From Bacilli bacterium (lineage in GTDB: Bacteria > Bacillota_I > Bacilli_A > RF39 > UBA660): a stretch of DNA of 64,000 nucleotides. Position numbers and translations under genes: made by a program. Below, in pieces: positions 41,894 to 50,772 of this stretch. The notes beneath the pieces are model-generated. The model was not told the DNA's origin. It ran no database searches and saw only the letters and a program-made list of their open reading frames with translations. Location: NCBI GenBank assembly GCA_017416535.1, contig JAFQCG010000001.1:1-64000 (forward strand), given 5' to 3'. Position 1 is the first letter of the stretch. Every line of letters starts with the position of its first letter.

Positions 41894-41936
41894 ATAATTT
41901 TTATTATTTTTTTCATACTATAAGCAGGTGATATTA

Positions 41937-43007
41937 ATGTTTTATAAGTATGATATTAAGAATAATGGGATTGAGGATGTTTTATATTTATATCTATCTT
42001 TAAATTATGAGTTTTCTAGAGAATTAGTTCTAAATTCTAATGATGATGATTTAGCTAGAAGAACTAAAAATTTTATTAGAAATAATAATATTAATTATAA
42101 AGGGAAAAAAGCATATTTAGTTATAGATGGTATTGTTGTTAAGACTCTTGATATTAGTGAAGAAAGTAATCCTATTGAGATATTAAAGGATAGCTTATAT
42201 TACTCTAATGAACATTTTTTAGTTACTCTTAAACAAAATGATAATTCTATTATTGAATTACCTTTAAAAGAGTACTTATTAGGTGTTTTAGCAACGAATA
42301 GTGTATTAGGTTTAGATATTGAAGTATTGAAAGCTATTTGTATTATGTATAGAACTTATGCTTTTTATAAGATGGCTAAAGATAAATATATTGATGTTTA
42401 TAATGATTTTGCTGTTTATAAACCTATTTCTTATTATAAATTAGTATGGACTATTGACTATGATGATACATATAGTTTACTTGAAGATGCTATTAAGGAT
42501 ACTGATTGTTTATTTTTAACTTATGATAATAAATATATTCTTCCTTTTATTCACTATTCTAATACTGGAAAAACATTTTTTAATAGAGATTATGAATATT
42601 TAAGTGGTGTTAAAAGTTTATGGGATTTAGCTTCTCCTTATTATATTGATATTAAGGAATATAAGTATGATATACTTAGTAATATTTTAAAAATTAATGT
42701 GAATAGAGATTCTAATTTTAATATTATTGATGTAGATAGTAGAGATTATGTTAAAAAATTAAGTATTGATGATACTGTTTTTTCTGGAGAGGAGTTTAAA
42801 AATTTACTAGGATTAAAATCAATGAATATTAATATAATTATTAATAATGATAATGTTGTTATTATAAGTAAGGGTTATGGTAATGGTTATGGTCTTAGTT
42901 TATATGGAGCTAATGAACTTGCTAAGAATGGTTGTAATTTTTCTAATATTATTAAATATTATTTTCCTAAAGTTAAGATTAATAAATATATAAAAGAACT
43001 TTCGTAA
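41937..43007 (+). CDS. SpoIID/LytB-domain protein
   Basis: A 356-aa protein with a SpoIID domain from ~90: LPLKEYLLGVLATNSVLGL, then LEVLKAICIMYRTYAFYKMA-type sequence (usual form A-Q-A-V-A-A-R-T-Y-A) and GYGNGYGLSLYGANELAKNG, FSNIIKYYFPKVKI at the end. SpoIID is a lytic transglycosylase that trims denuded glycan during spore engulfment. The usual G-H-G-V-G-M-S-Q-W-G is changed to GYGLSLYGA, and the R-T-Y-A arginine remains, so activity is uncertain. There is no clear signal peptide. ATG at 41937 follows AGGTG by seven bases. Confidence 0.8.
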   Translation: MFYKYDIKNNGIEDVLYLYLSLNYEFSRELVLNSNDDDLARRTKNFIRNNNINYKGKKAYLVIDGIVVKTLDISEESNPIEILKDSLYYSNEHFLVTLKQNDNSIIELPLKEYLLGVLATNSVLGLDIEVLKAICIMYRTYAFYKMAKDKYIDVYNDFAVYKPISYYKLVWTIDYDDTYSLLEDAIKDTDCLFLTYDNKYILPFIHYSNTGKTFFNRDYEYLSGVKSLWDLASPYYIDIKEYKYDILSNILKINVNRDSNFNIIDVDSRDYVKKLSIDDTVFSGEEFKNLLGLKSMNINIIINNDNVVIISKGYGNGYGLSLYGANELAKNGCNFSNIIKYYFPKVKINKYIKELS

Positions 43008-43028
43008 TGAAAGTTCTTATTTTTTTTC
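42992..43028. terminator. Bidirectional terminator at end of T7SS operon
   Basis: AAAAGAACTTTC/GAAAGTTCTTATTTT hairpin between the SpoIID-like gene and the convergent 71-aa gene. Confidence 0.75.
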
Positions 43029-43232
43029 TTTTAATGGTTTTAGTACTTCGTCTGCATCTTTATATATTTCAACTGTTGATTTAATAAATGTAGAATACCA
43101 ATCTACGTTAGAGATAAATGTTTGTAACATTCCAGCTTCTTGTTTTTTTGCTAATTTGTCAATAATATCTGCATTATCTTCTAGTTCTTTAGCAAATTGA
43201 AGCATTTCTTCATAAGTAAAGTTACCTATCAT
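43017..43232 (-). CDS. Small helical protein of T7SS operon
   Basis: A 71-aa, all-helical protein (FTYEEMLQFAKELEDNADII, LQTFISNVDWYSTFIKSTVE) with one tryptophan at about 45. It starts in the stop of the preceding 83-aa gene (ATGA overlap), so the two are made together. Size and helical-hairpin look recall WXG100 partners, but there is no W-x-G turn. It is the last gene of the essC operon. A secreted partner or chaperone role is inference. Confidence 0.65.
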   Translation of the reverse strand: MIGNFTYEEMLQFAKELEDNADIIDKLAKKQEAGMLQTFISNVDWYSTFIKSTVEIYKDADEVLKPLKEKK

Positions 43233-43480
43233 TCTTCAATCCCTCCTACTTCTTCCTCATCATCAAGTGTAAGGTCTGCAGCAGGCGGAGGCGTTGGTGC
43301 AGGTGTTGCTGCTGGTGCTTGAGTATTAAATAACTTAGCTGCTTCAATTACTGTTGTTTTTGCATCTTCAATACTATCAGCAATATTTAAATTATCTTGA
43401 TCTTTCCAACCAGCTTTTATCTTAGCAGTTATTTCAAATATTTTATTAACTGCCATTACAAATTGATTATAATCTGACAT
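43229..43480 (-). CDS. WXG100-like candidate secreted protein
   Basis: An 83-aa protein. Residues 1-53 form two helices around a turn with tryptophan (IKAGWKDQDN, W25), where WXG100 proteins have W-x-G; here the turn is W-K-D. The rest is a Pro/Ala stretch and an acidic end (LTLDDEEEVGG). WXG100 proteins are secreted by EssC systems as dimers; this short, changed form is encoded right after esaB and essC. AGGAGGTAAAT precedes the ATG. It could dimerise with the overlapping 71-aa protein. Confidence 0.6.
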   Translation of the reverse strand: MSDYNQFVMAVNKIFEITAKIKAGWKDQDNLNIADSIEDAKTTVIEAAKLFNTQAPAATPAPTPPPAADLTLDDEEEVGGIEE

Positions 43481-43489
43481 ATTTACCTC

Positions 43490-43747
43490 CTATATTAGGA
43501 TAATTCTTGATCCATTCTTTAAATCTGTTTCTCTAACATTTTTATTAACATCATATATTTGACCAGTTTCTTTACTATAAAAATTAGTTTCTGGTTTCAT
43601 TTCGTATGCTCCATCAGTTAATTCAATTAATGCTTCTTCAATTAACTTTTTTACAGTACCTATTCTTTTATTAATAGGAATGTACAAATCATATGACTTT
43701 TCAATTAGGGGAATTTCTAATTCTATTAATATTTTATTTTTATTCAT
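43490..43747 (-). CDS. EsaB/YukD-type ubiquitin-like protein
   Basis: An 85-aa protein with a ubiquitin-like beta-grasp pattern: KILIELEIPLIEKSYDLYIP (two strands), RIGTVKKLIEEALIEL (helix), and TDLKNGSRIILI at the end, typical of the YukD/EsaB family that accompanies EssC in type VIIb secretion. ATG at 43747 follows AGGAG by eight bases. It is placed directly after essC. Confidence 0.85.
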   Translation of the reverse strand: MNKNKILIELEIPLIEKSYDLYIPINKRIGTVKKLIEEALIELTDGAYEMKPETNFYSKETGQIYDVNKNVRETDLKNGSRIILI

Positions 43748-43758
43748 ATTAGTCACTC

Positions 43759-46700
43759 CTATTCATTTGATATAAATTTAACTAGAGTTGCTTTGCCTTT
43801 CTTGATAACATAACCAAAGTTAGGTTCAATTTCTGCACGAAGTGTTCTAGCATTAGTTGTAACTTTAAGTGTAAATTGATTTGCAATTCCATTTCCAATC
43901 CATACACCTGCTGATAAGTCGATGCTTGCTTTGTACCAAGCTTCGTAACTGATTGACTTAATTTGGTCTATTGTTTCAACCATAATGAATCTTATTGTTC
44001 CAAAACTTGATGAATTTTGAATGGCCATTGTTAAATTTCCTTTTTCAATTGGCGACATTTTTTGGAATAAGTTATTTAATCCAATAATCATACATACAAC
44101 TTCGTCTGGTGTATTATTAGCTTTTTTATCATTACATATATCAATAATTTGTTGTGTTACATTTTTACACATACCACTATCATAAATAACATTTTCACTT
44201 GTTGATGGACTTCCACCTAAACAGTTTGCTGCATCCATGATATAGCATTTTGTATTAGGAACTTTTGCAATAGCTTTTGTAAGTCCTTGTAGGAATCCAG
44301 GAAGTGAAGTAACATCTTCTCCTGTAATATTGTAAATATAAGAATCTTTTAGGTTGATTGTTGAAATTTCTAAAGATTCTTTTTCGATTCCAACTGGAAT
44401 TGTTCTTAAATTTCCTAGTACTTCTGCAACTTCTTCTTGTCCAATGTTTTCTGGTAAGATTGGAACTTTCTTTGCCTTATATGGACAAATTTCATTTAAT
44501 TTATTACTTATAATTCTAATATAATCTGTCATTTTTTCTTCTTTATATGGGAATGCAGTTTGGAACTCATAAATTGCATCTAAAGCAATCATACCACGTC
44601 CAAATACTTTTGATGGTTCTTTCTTTCTAACCCCAGGAAGAACACTTGCATAATCAGATGGATCGTTGAATTGTAAAACAACGTTTTGACGGAAGTTTTG
44701 TCTAATACGATATCTTACTGTATTTGGTCCATTTGTAGTAAAGATAAATACTACACCATATTTTAGACAGTCACGAGTTATTTGACCTAATGTTTCTTCA
44801 TAATCACTATATGATTCCATAAATGCTTCAACATTGTTGATGGCAACTACTATTAATGGTAATTGTTTTCCACCATGGTTGATATAGAAATCAAACGATC
44901 CATTGTAGTCAACAAATAATCTCTTTCTTTCTTCTATTATATTATTAACCATTTTAAATAGGTTATCTATTTTTTCTGCGTCTGCCGCTAGTAAAACTTC
45001 ACCAACATGAGGTGCTTTTTTAAACATTGTCATTGTTTCTGCACCAAAATCTAATAAGTAGAAGTTTACTTCGTCAGAACTATGAGTAGTTATTGTTGAA
45101 TAAATAATACTTGTAAGCATTAACTCTTTACCACTACCTCCAGAACCGAAAATTATCGCATTTCCATCTTGTGAAAGAGGAAGTGTTAATAAATTTTGTT
45201 GTTGGTTATCTGGGTCGTCATATTCTCCAATAACTGGGTTAATTACGTTTTTCTTAATTTCGTAATTATATTTTTTCTTTAATTCTTCAACAAAAATCAT
45301 ATCTGGAATTTTGTCTAGCCATAGTTGTTCTATTTCAATATTTTCGCGTTTTGCTTCATCAACAATATATTGAATGATACTAGTAATTTCTTCACCTTTT
45401 GCTTCTACTACTACATCATCTTGTTTTGTATCTAGTGATTTAATTACGTTTCCAACATTATCAATGATATTAATTGATTGGTCAACTTTCTTTTTACGCT
45501 TTTCTGTTGGATAATATTTTGCTCCTGCCCAAGCAGCTTGTCCCATTGCGAATAATTCATTATAACCTACTTGTAAGTAGAATCTACCTGCTTCTTTTAA
45601 GTTGGCAGCATCTGGACATTTAATCATATCATTACTATCTGCTTTATCTTGAACTTTTAAACAAACACGGAATTTTGAGTTTGACCAAATTTGTTCATTA
45701 ACAACTCCGGCTGGTTTTTGTGTTGCTAGGATTAAGTGTACTCCTAATGAACGTCCAATACGAGCTGTTGAAATTAATTGCTCCATGAATTCTGGTTTTT
45801 GTGCTTTTAATTCGGCGAACTCGTCACTTATTATGAATAAATGAGATATTGGTTTAGTAACTAGACCTTTACGATATAGTCCTTGATATTTATAAATATC
45901 GATTGTACTTTCATTTAACTTATCTCGTGCTTCGTTGAACATTCTTTGACGTTTACGAAGTTCTGATTGAATAGATGCAAGTGAACGACTCATCTCATTT
46001 GTATCTAAGTTTGTAATTGTTCCTGCTAAGTGAGGAAGTTTCATACCTGTTTCTTTATTTTCAAAAGCTCCTGTTAAACCTCCACCTTTATAGTCAATAA
46101 GTACAAATGATACTTCGTATGGGTGGTAGTTTAATGCCATTGACATAATATAACTAATAATGAATTCTGACTTACCTGAACCTGTCATACCTGCTATAAG
46201 TCCATGTGGACCGTGGAATTTTTCATGTAAATCTAGTTTAAATAATTCTCTTGTTTTGTCTACTCCAACTGGTGCTTGTAATGATTTAGTTGGATCATTT
46301 TGTTTCCATCTATTTAAGATATTTAATTGTTCAACCATACCAACATTATACATTTCTAAGAATGTTAATGAATTTGGTAATGTTTGGTTTTCTTTTGCTA
46401 TATCAATAGGTACATTTGCTAATATCTTACAGCATTCAAACATGTTTAATGTTGGATCAAAGTCAGCTAAGAATTCTTTTTGTTTGTTTGATACTAATTC
46501 GTTTTCGAATACTCCTGATTTTTTGTCTCCAATACTGATAAATGTTTTACATTCATTTGGAATATTAATTAATCTTGGACTAATTACAATTAAACTAAAT
46601 CCGTAGTTCATATTTGTTTCAGCTACGTCTTTGATAATTTCAATATCTCTGATTCCTTTATAATCGTCAGTGAAGATAACATAATATGGTTTGTGATGTT

Positions 46701-48342
46701 TATAATCGGCAGCACTTTGTTCCATTTTTCCATTATTATCTCTAAACTTTCTAGCTTGAAGCGCTTTTTCTAATGTCAAAGATATTTCTTTTGCTTCATC
46801 TAAGTTTGTTGCGAAGTATCTTGTACTTCTATCATTACTCCATGTATGTGGCGCTACTTTTAAGTACTCCCAATATGGTGCATTTTTTTCATTAGTAAAT
46901 ACTACTAATTTTAAATCTTCATAACTATGATAAGCTAACATTTGAAGAATTAGTCCTTCAACAAATTGACGTTTATTTGATGAAGTTCCGATTATTGCAG
47001 AAATGTTTTTTTGTACAAATGATAACGATACAGGAACATTTTCTAACATTCTAGATTCTGCTCCAAGTTTATATACTTCTTTTAATAATTCATCTGTTTC
47101 TAATGAGAATCTTTCTTCAGGGAAACTAACGTTACCAAATAGTGGTGTTGTACCAATTCCTAAACGTAAGTCTAGGAAATCTTCTTGATCAATTTCTCTT
47201 TCCCATAAATTTCTTTTCTTAGAGTAAATAATTTCTTTTGTTGCAGATAGAGGAAGATAGTTATCAATTAAAATTTGTCTTTGAATCTTCATTTCTGCTT
47301 GAATCTTTTCACGTTTTTGCTCAACATATTCATTGTATTTTTTTAAACGTTCTTTTTCACGCTTTTTACGTTGTGCTTTTTGATAATTTTGAGACATTAT
47401 TGGCCAAACTATCATTGTACATAGCATAGCTCCTGATGTTAGTAAGGTTGATGCTACATCTTTTATATCAACAGTTCCATTAATAACACTCATAAATGAA
47501 CTAATACCTGTTGATAAAGACATCATTGCCATTGTCATCATTGGACCTAATGTATAAATTAGTGGAGTCTTATCTTCTTGCTCTTTTCCCGGAGGTGGAT
47601 CAATTCCAATATTTACTTCTTCTATTCTTGTTTTAAATCGTGGCGCACGATAGAAGTAATCTTCTTCTTTAAAGAATTCTATTGCTTCTTCATCTGGATT
47701 ATCTTCTTCTGTTTGAGTTTGTACTAGTGGTCTTTCAATATCAAATAATCCTCTATTAAAATTTACATAGTTTCCGATATTATTAATTATTACTGATTGG
47801 TCCATTACAATAATTTTTAGACCCATAATAAAAATTACATCACCATATTCAAGTGTTTGTGTTGTGATGGCTACATTATTTACGTATGTACCATATTTAC
47901 TATTTAAATCTTGGACTACCCAAGTTCCGCCGTTATAAATTAATCTTGCTTGTTGTTTTGAAACAAGTGGATATGCATAACTGATATGAGCATTTTGGTC
48001 ATTACCAATAATAATTTCACCTTGTGCTTTAAGACGTAGTTTTAATGTATTCTTTTCTGTACTTGGTGAACAATATAAAATAACATACTCATTATCAGTA
48101 TTAATTTTTAGGAAATATAGACTATATTCTTGAAGAATGGCTGAATCAATTTCATGATCTCCATTCATAATTTTAGTTTCGAAGTCACTCTTAATCTTCC
48201 ATTGACCATTATCTTCTTCAACGTTGATTAAGTTTCTAACATTACCGAGATAATCGTTGTCTGTGATCCAGTAGTTTCCAGCAACTTTAGTAGGTAATGT
48301 AAAATTATAAATTTTGCTTTTTTTAATCAATCTTACGATCAC
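43759..48342 (-). CDS. essC: EssC-type FtsK/SpoIIIE ATPase of type VII secretion
   Basis: A 1527-aa motor of type VIIb secretion. FHA-like region with the clearest FHA at ~105-185 (IIIGNDQNAHISY, LVSKQQARLI, QDLNSKYGTYVNN), two membrane helices at ~265-325, then three ATPase domains: D1 with Walker A IAGMTGSGKSE (~715-725) and Walker B HLFIISDEFAEL; D2 with FGSGGSGKEL (~1065) where the usual Ser/Thr is Glu; D3 near 1340 without a P-loop. The start is GTG after GGGGTGAT. It heads an operon with esaB and two small genes. No EssA, EssB or EsaA gene is in the window. Confidence 0.95.
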   Translation of the reverse strand: MIVRLIKKSKIYNFTLPTKVAGNYWITDNDYLGNVRNLINVEEDNGQWKIKSDFETKIMNGDHEIDSAILQEYSLYFLKINTDNEYVILYCSPSTEKNTLKLRLKAQGEIIIGNDQNAHISYAYPLVSKQQARLIYNGGTWVVQDLNSKYGTYVNNVAITTQTLEYGDVIFIMGLKIIVMDQSVIINNIGNYVNFNRGLFDIERPLVQTQTEEDNPDEEAIEFFKEEDYFYRAPRFKTRIEEVNIGIDPPPGKEQEDKTPLIYTLGPMMTMAMMSLSTGISSFMSVINGTVDIKDVASTLLTSGAMLCTMIVWPIMSQNYQKAQRKKREKERLKKYNEYVEQKREKIQAEMKIQRQILIDNYLPLSATKEIIYSKKRNLWEREIDQEDFLDLRLGIGTTPLFGNVSFPEERFSLETDELLKEVYKLGAESRMLENVPVSLSFVQKNISAIIGTSSNKRQFVEGLILQMLAYHSYEDLKLVVFTNEKNAPYWEYLKVAPHTWSNDRSTRYFATNLDEAKEISLTLEKALQARKFRDNNGKMEQSAADYKHHKPYYVIFTDDYKGIRDIEIIKDVAETNMNYGFSLIVISPRLINIPNECKTFISIGDKKSGVFENELVSNKQKEFLADFDPTLNMFECCKILANVPIDIAKENQTLPNSLTFLEMYNVGMVEQLNILNRWKQNDPTKSLQAPVGVDKTRELFKLDLHEKFHGPHGLIAGMTGSGKSEFIISYIMSMALNYHPYEVSFVLIDYKGGGLTGAFENKETGMKLPHLAGTITNLDTNEMSRSLASIQSELRKRQRMFNEARDKLNESTIDIYKYQGLYRKGLVTKPISHLFIISDEFAELKAQKPEFMEQLISTARIGRSLGVHLILATQKPAGVVNEQIWSNSKFRVCLKVQDKADSNDMIKCPDAANLKEAGRFYLQVGYNELFAMGQAAWAGAKYYPTEKRKKKVDQSINIIDNVGNVIKSLDTKQDDVVVEAKGEEITSIIQYIVDEAKRENIEIEQLWLDKIPDMIFVEELKKKYNYEIKKNVINPVIGEYDDPDNQQQNLLTLPLSQDGNAIIFGSGGSGKELMLTSIIYSTITTHSSDEVNFYLLDFGAETMTMFKKAPHVGEVLLAADAEKIDNLFKMVNNIIEERKRLFVDYNGSFDFYINHGGKQLPLIVVAINNVEAFMESYSDYEETLGQITRDCLKYGVVFIFTTNGPNTVRYRIRQNFRQNVVLQFNDPSDYASVLPGVRKKEPSKVFGRGMIALDAIYEFQTAFPYKEEKMTDYIRIISNKLNEICPYKAKKVPILPENIGQEEVAEVLGNLRTIPVGIEKESLEISTINLKDSYIYNITGEDVTSLPGFLQGLTKAIAKVPNTKCYIMDAANCLGGSPSTSENVIYDSGMCKNVTQQIIDICNDKKANNTPDEVVCMIIGLNNLFQKMSPIEKGNLTMAIQNSSSFGTIRFIMVETIDQIKSISYEAWYKASIDLSAGVWIGNGIANQFTLKVTTNARTLRAEIEPNFGYVIKKGKATLVKFISNE

Positions 48343-48380
48343 TTAAGATCACCCCAGTTATTATTCCTATTCTATATGTA

Positions 48381-48409
48381 ATTATAACTTTTTTTCTATA
48401 TTTTTACAA
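48381..48409 (-). promoter_or_regulatory. Promoter of T7SS operon
   Basis: On the reverse strand TTGTAA (48404-48409) and TATAAT (48381-48386) are 17 bp apart, ~35 bp before the EssC start. The terminator at 48446 isolates this operon from the genes upstream. Confidence 0.75.
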
Positions 48410-48445
48410 CAAAATTTTATTATATTTTTCTTTTTAATCGCTTAA

Positions 48446-48470
48446 TAAAAAAGTAGAATATTTCTACTTT
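48446..48470 (-). terminator. Terminator of M23/holin operon
   Basis: AAAGTAGAA/TTCTACTTT hairpin with an A-run on the left, just after the M23 gene on the reverse strand. Confidence 0.75.
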
Positions 48471-49165
48471 TCTCTTTCTAAATATAATTTGTCATTTTTT
48501 TCTAGAAAAACACCATATAAATCTTTTTTTGGTGAAGTAAATATCAATTTCTTATCATCTTCTTCAGTGTTTTCTTGTTCTTCTGGAATATTTGGTTCTG
48601 GTGGTTTATTATCTGGAGTATTTGGTGTTAGTGGTTTATCTTCTGGAACTTCAGTTTTAATTTTTTTAAAATTTAGTCCATTACTATTAATTATTTTTAT
48701 TGAGTCGTCTATCCATAGGCATTCTTCTGGTTTTTTCTTGTTGTTTATGGAATATGAACCTCCATTATTTTTATACCATCCTGTTCCTGTAAATTTCCCT
48801 TTCCCACACTCTATATGGCAATGATTTCCTGTAGCATTCCCTTTTGTTCCTTCTGAGTAAAATGGCTCTTTTCTATTTATTTTCTTTCCTACAAATAAGT
48901 TACTTACATCATTTGAATGAGCAAACATTATTGTCATATAATCTATTGTTCCATCTGGATATTCTACGGGTTCAATACTTTCTAACCAAACTTCGTTTGC
49001 ATCAGTTTGATATATTTTCTTTATTATTCCAGTAAAGGGAGCATAAAGTGTTGAAATATTTGAATCTGGTCCAGCTTCATCTATTGCATAACTATCTATA
49101 TGACTTCCAACATTATACCTTTGAGTTATTCTCATATTCTTACTTGGATAAAGAGGTTTTTCCAT
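48464..49165 (-). CDS. M23-like peptidase with Pro/Glu-rich C-terminus
   Basis: A 233-aa protein without signal peptide. Residues ~10-130 resemble an M23/LytM fold (MRITQRYNVGSHIDSYAIDE, LYAPFTGIIKKIY, ATGNHCHIECGKG with H-x-H). The first zinc ligand pair (H-x(n)-D) is present as GSHIDSYAID. A Pro/Glu linker (~175-205) and a short end follow. The lack of a Sec signal, and a holin-like gene just upstream (stop and start overlap as TAATG), are the layout of a phage lysis cassette. Confidence 0.75.
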   Translation of the reverse strand: MEKPLYPSKNMRITQRYNVGSHIDSYAIDEAGPDSNISTLYAPFTGIIKKIYQTDANEVWLESIEPVEYPDGTIDYMTIMFAHSNDVSNLFVGKKINRKEPFYSEGTKGNATGNHCHIECGKGKFTGTGWYKNNGGSYSINNKKKPEECLWIDDSIKIINSNGLNFKKIKTEVPEDKPLTPNTPDNKPPEPNIPEEQENTEEDDKKLIFTSPKKDLYGVFLEKNDKLYLEREK

Positions 49166-49503
49166 TACTCTTTCTCCTTATTGATTATATTTTCTTTTGA
49201 TATTGATATTTTATTTCTTGAAATTATATTATCATATGATAATAATTTTCCTTCTAATGTTTTATATAATGTATCTGCTCCTAAAAATGAAAATAGTCCA
49301 ACCCAAAGACTTGTAGGAAAGGTAACATTTGTAAATGTTATACAAAATACTACTCCTACTGTTAAGTTAACTACTAGTGAATATAATGGTAAGCATTTAC
49401 TATTTGGCATATGTCCTTTTGTCTTTTGTATAAATGCACATGTTACTACACTTAGGGCTATTGCGATTACAAATAACTCTTCTAAAAATTCTATTTTTAA
49501 CAT
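49165..49503 (-). CDS. Holin-like membrane protein
   Basis: A 112-aa membrane protein with three predicted helices (LFVIAIALSVVTCAFI, LYSLVVNLTVGVVFCITF, SLWVGLFSFLGADTLYKTL) and a charged C-terminus, as in phage holins of Gram-positive phages. Its stop overlaps the start of the M23-like gene. Together they look like an endolysin export or lysis pair; no other phage genes are nearby. AGGAGG precedes the ATG. Confidence 0.65.
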   Translation of the reverse strand: MLKIEFLEELFVIAIALSVVTCAFIQKTKGHMPNSKCLPLYSLVVNLTVGVVFCITFTNVTFPTSLWVGLFSFLGADTLYKTLEGKLLSYDNIISRNKISISKENIINKEKE

Positions 49504-49532
49504 ATATTACCTCCTATAGTAATATATGCAAA

Positions 49533-49558
49533 TAAAAAAGTACTTTGATAAGTACTTT
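49533..49558 (-). terminator. Terminator of LURP-one-like gene
   Basis: AAAGTACTT/AAGTACTTT hairpin around TGAT, A-run on the left. Confidence 0.75.
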
Positions 49559-50012
49559 AATTTTGACTAATTGAAACAATTGACAATAATAGAAGCATTG
49601 TTAATGTTATATTTTTTGTTTTGTTTATATTAACTAGCCAATCTCTATCTGGTAAATTATATTTTACCTCAGCTATTACTTCATTATTTTCATCTGATAT
49701 AGTGTAATCTGTATATGTAATATCAACATCTAATGTCCATTTACTTTCTGCTAACTTATATTGTGTTCTATTTGTATTTAGCACTTTTTGCATTTCATCA
49801 ATTACTTTATCATTTTCTTTAAATGTATATTTCTTTTTACCAAATGGAACTAATATCTCTGCAATATATTTTTTATGAGCATCGTACAACTGTAACTCTT
49901 TTTTGAAAAATAGATGTCTTTCCCTCATTACATACACTCTATCATTTGTTTCATTTCTTACTATATATAGTTCTAGCCCTTGTTCTTTTGTTACTGATAT
50001 TTTCAAATTCAT
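49557..50012 (-). CDS. LURP-one-related/YxjI-like protein with C-terminal hydrophobic tail
   Basis: A 151-aa protein. Strand-rich repeats (YVMRERHLFFKKELQLYDAH, KKYIAEILVPFGKKKYTFKE, WTLDVDITYTDYTISDENNE, VIAEVKYNLPDRDWLVNINK) follow the LOR/tubby-like beta-barrel pattern, and residues ~133-148 are hydrophobic (ITLTMLLLLSIVSIS), like the buried central helix of that fold. The family may bind lipids or act as scramblases; the function here is unknown. Confidence 0.5.
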   Translation of the reverse strand: MNLKISVTKEQGLELYIVRNETNDRVYVMRERHLFFKKELQLYDAHKKYIAEILVPFGKKKYTFKENDKVIDEMQKVLNTNRTQYKLAESKWTLDVDITYTDYTISDENNEVIAEVKYNLPDRDWLVNINKTKNITLTMLLLLSIVSISQN

Positions 50013-50087
50013 AGAATCACCTACTATATCAATTGTATCATTGTTTTTAATAATATTTATATACTTTCAGTTATATTAAGTGTAAAG

Positions 50088-50666
50088 TTAACTACTTTTT
50101 TCACTTTTTCTAAGTGATTTAAAGAATCTTTTTATGCCTGATTCTTTTTTTTCTTCCGTTGGCACTACAACAGTTTTTTCACCTTCAACATATTGTTCTG
50201 CAACGACAATTGTTGGTTTTTCTACACCTCGTGGTAAAGGAAATTCTAATTCTCCTCTTTTGAACATTATCATATCTCTAATAGAATACATTTTAAAATC
50301 AAATAGTTCTAAATGTCTTACAACGCTTTCATATTTTTGTTGTCTTTGCTTTTTAGGTAATTTGTTGAATTCTTCGGCTCTTTTGTTTTTTTCTTGAGCA
50401 ATAGATTGACCTAACGCTAAAAGCTCTTCTTCTGTTAAATTTTTAATTTCATTGTAATCTACTATCCAATCTTGATTTTGAAAGAATTCTACTTCTTCTG
50501 GTGCTTCGAATTTAACAAATTCATATCTATTTCTTTCATCAATAATTGTTATTCCGTTTCCAAATACTTTCATAAAAATTGAAGCCGGAATTGGTATATC
50601 TGTCTGATTTAAATATACCATATCATTTTTTTGTACATACACTGAATTATCTTTAAATATTTTCAT
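50088..50666 (-). CDS. Protein of unknown function with Lys/Glu-rich helical middle
   Basis: A 192-aa protein. Residues 1-70 are mixed strand (NSVYVQKNDMVYLNQTDIPI, GNGITIIDERNRYEFVKFEA); ~85-125 are a charged helix pair (LTEEELLALGQSIAQEKNKR); the C-terminus is basic (KRFFKSLRKSEKSS). No family is recognised. AGGAGG five bases before ATG 50666 sets the start; an upstream extension to 50867 would run into rpsI and its terminator. Confidence 0.65.
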   Translation of the reverse strand: MKIFKDNSVYVQKNDMVYLNQTDIPIPASIFMKVFGNGITIIDERNRYEFVKFEAPEEVEFFQNQDWIVDYNEIKNLTEEELLALGQSIAQEKNKRAEEFNKLPKKQRQQKYESVVRHLELFDFKMYSIRDMIMFKRGELEFPLPRGVEKPTIVVAEQYVEGEKTVVVPTEEKKESGIKRFFKSLRKSEKSS

Positions 50667-50732
50667 TAGAACCTCCTTTAATACGTTGTATATTATAGCA
50701 TGCTTTTTTTCTTCTTTCAAATTTTTCCAAGC

Positions 50733-50758
50733 AAAAAAGCTTGGGTTTCCAAGCTTTT
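50733..50758 (-). terminator. Terminator of rplM-rpsI
   Basis: AAAGCTTGG/CCAAGCTTT hairpin with loop AAA on the reverse strand, followed by TTTT, ~15 bp after the rpsI stop. Confidence 0.85.
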
Positions 50759-50772
50759 GTAAAACTGTATAA

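Noticed and set aside
46160-46606. 148-aa gene opposite essC
   Set aside because: Lies wholly within the EssC ATPase D1 coding sequence on the other strand, with no ribosome site or family features.
48464-49503. Part of a larger prophage
   Set aside because: Flanked by core genes and the T7SS operon, with no other phage functions within 10 kb on either side.
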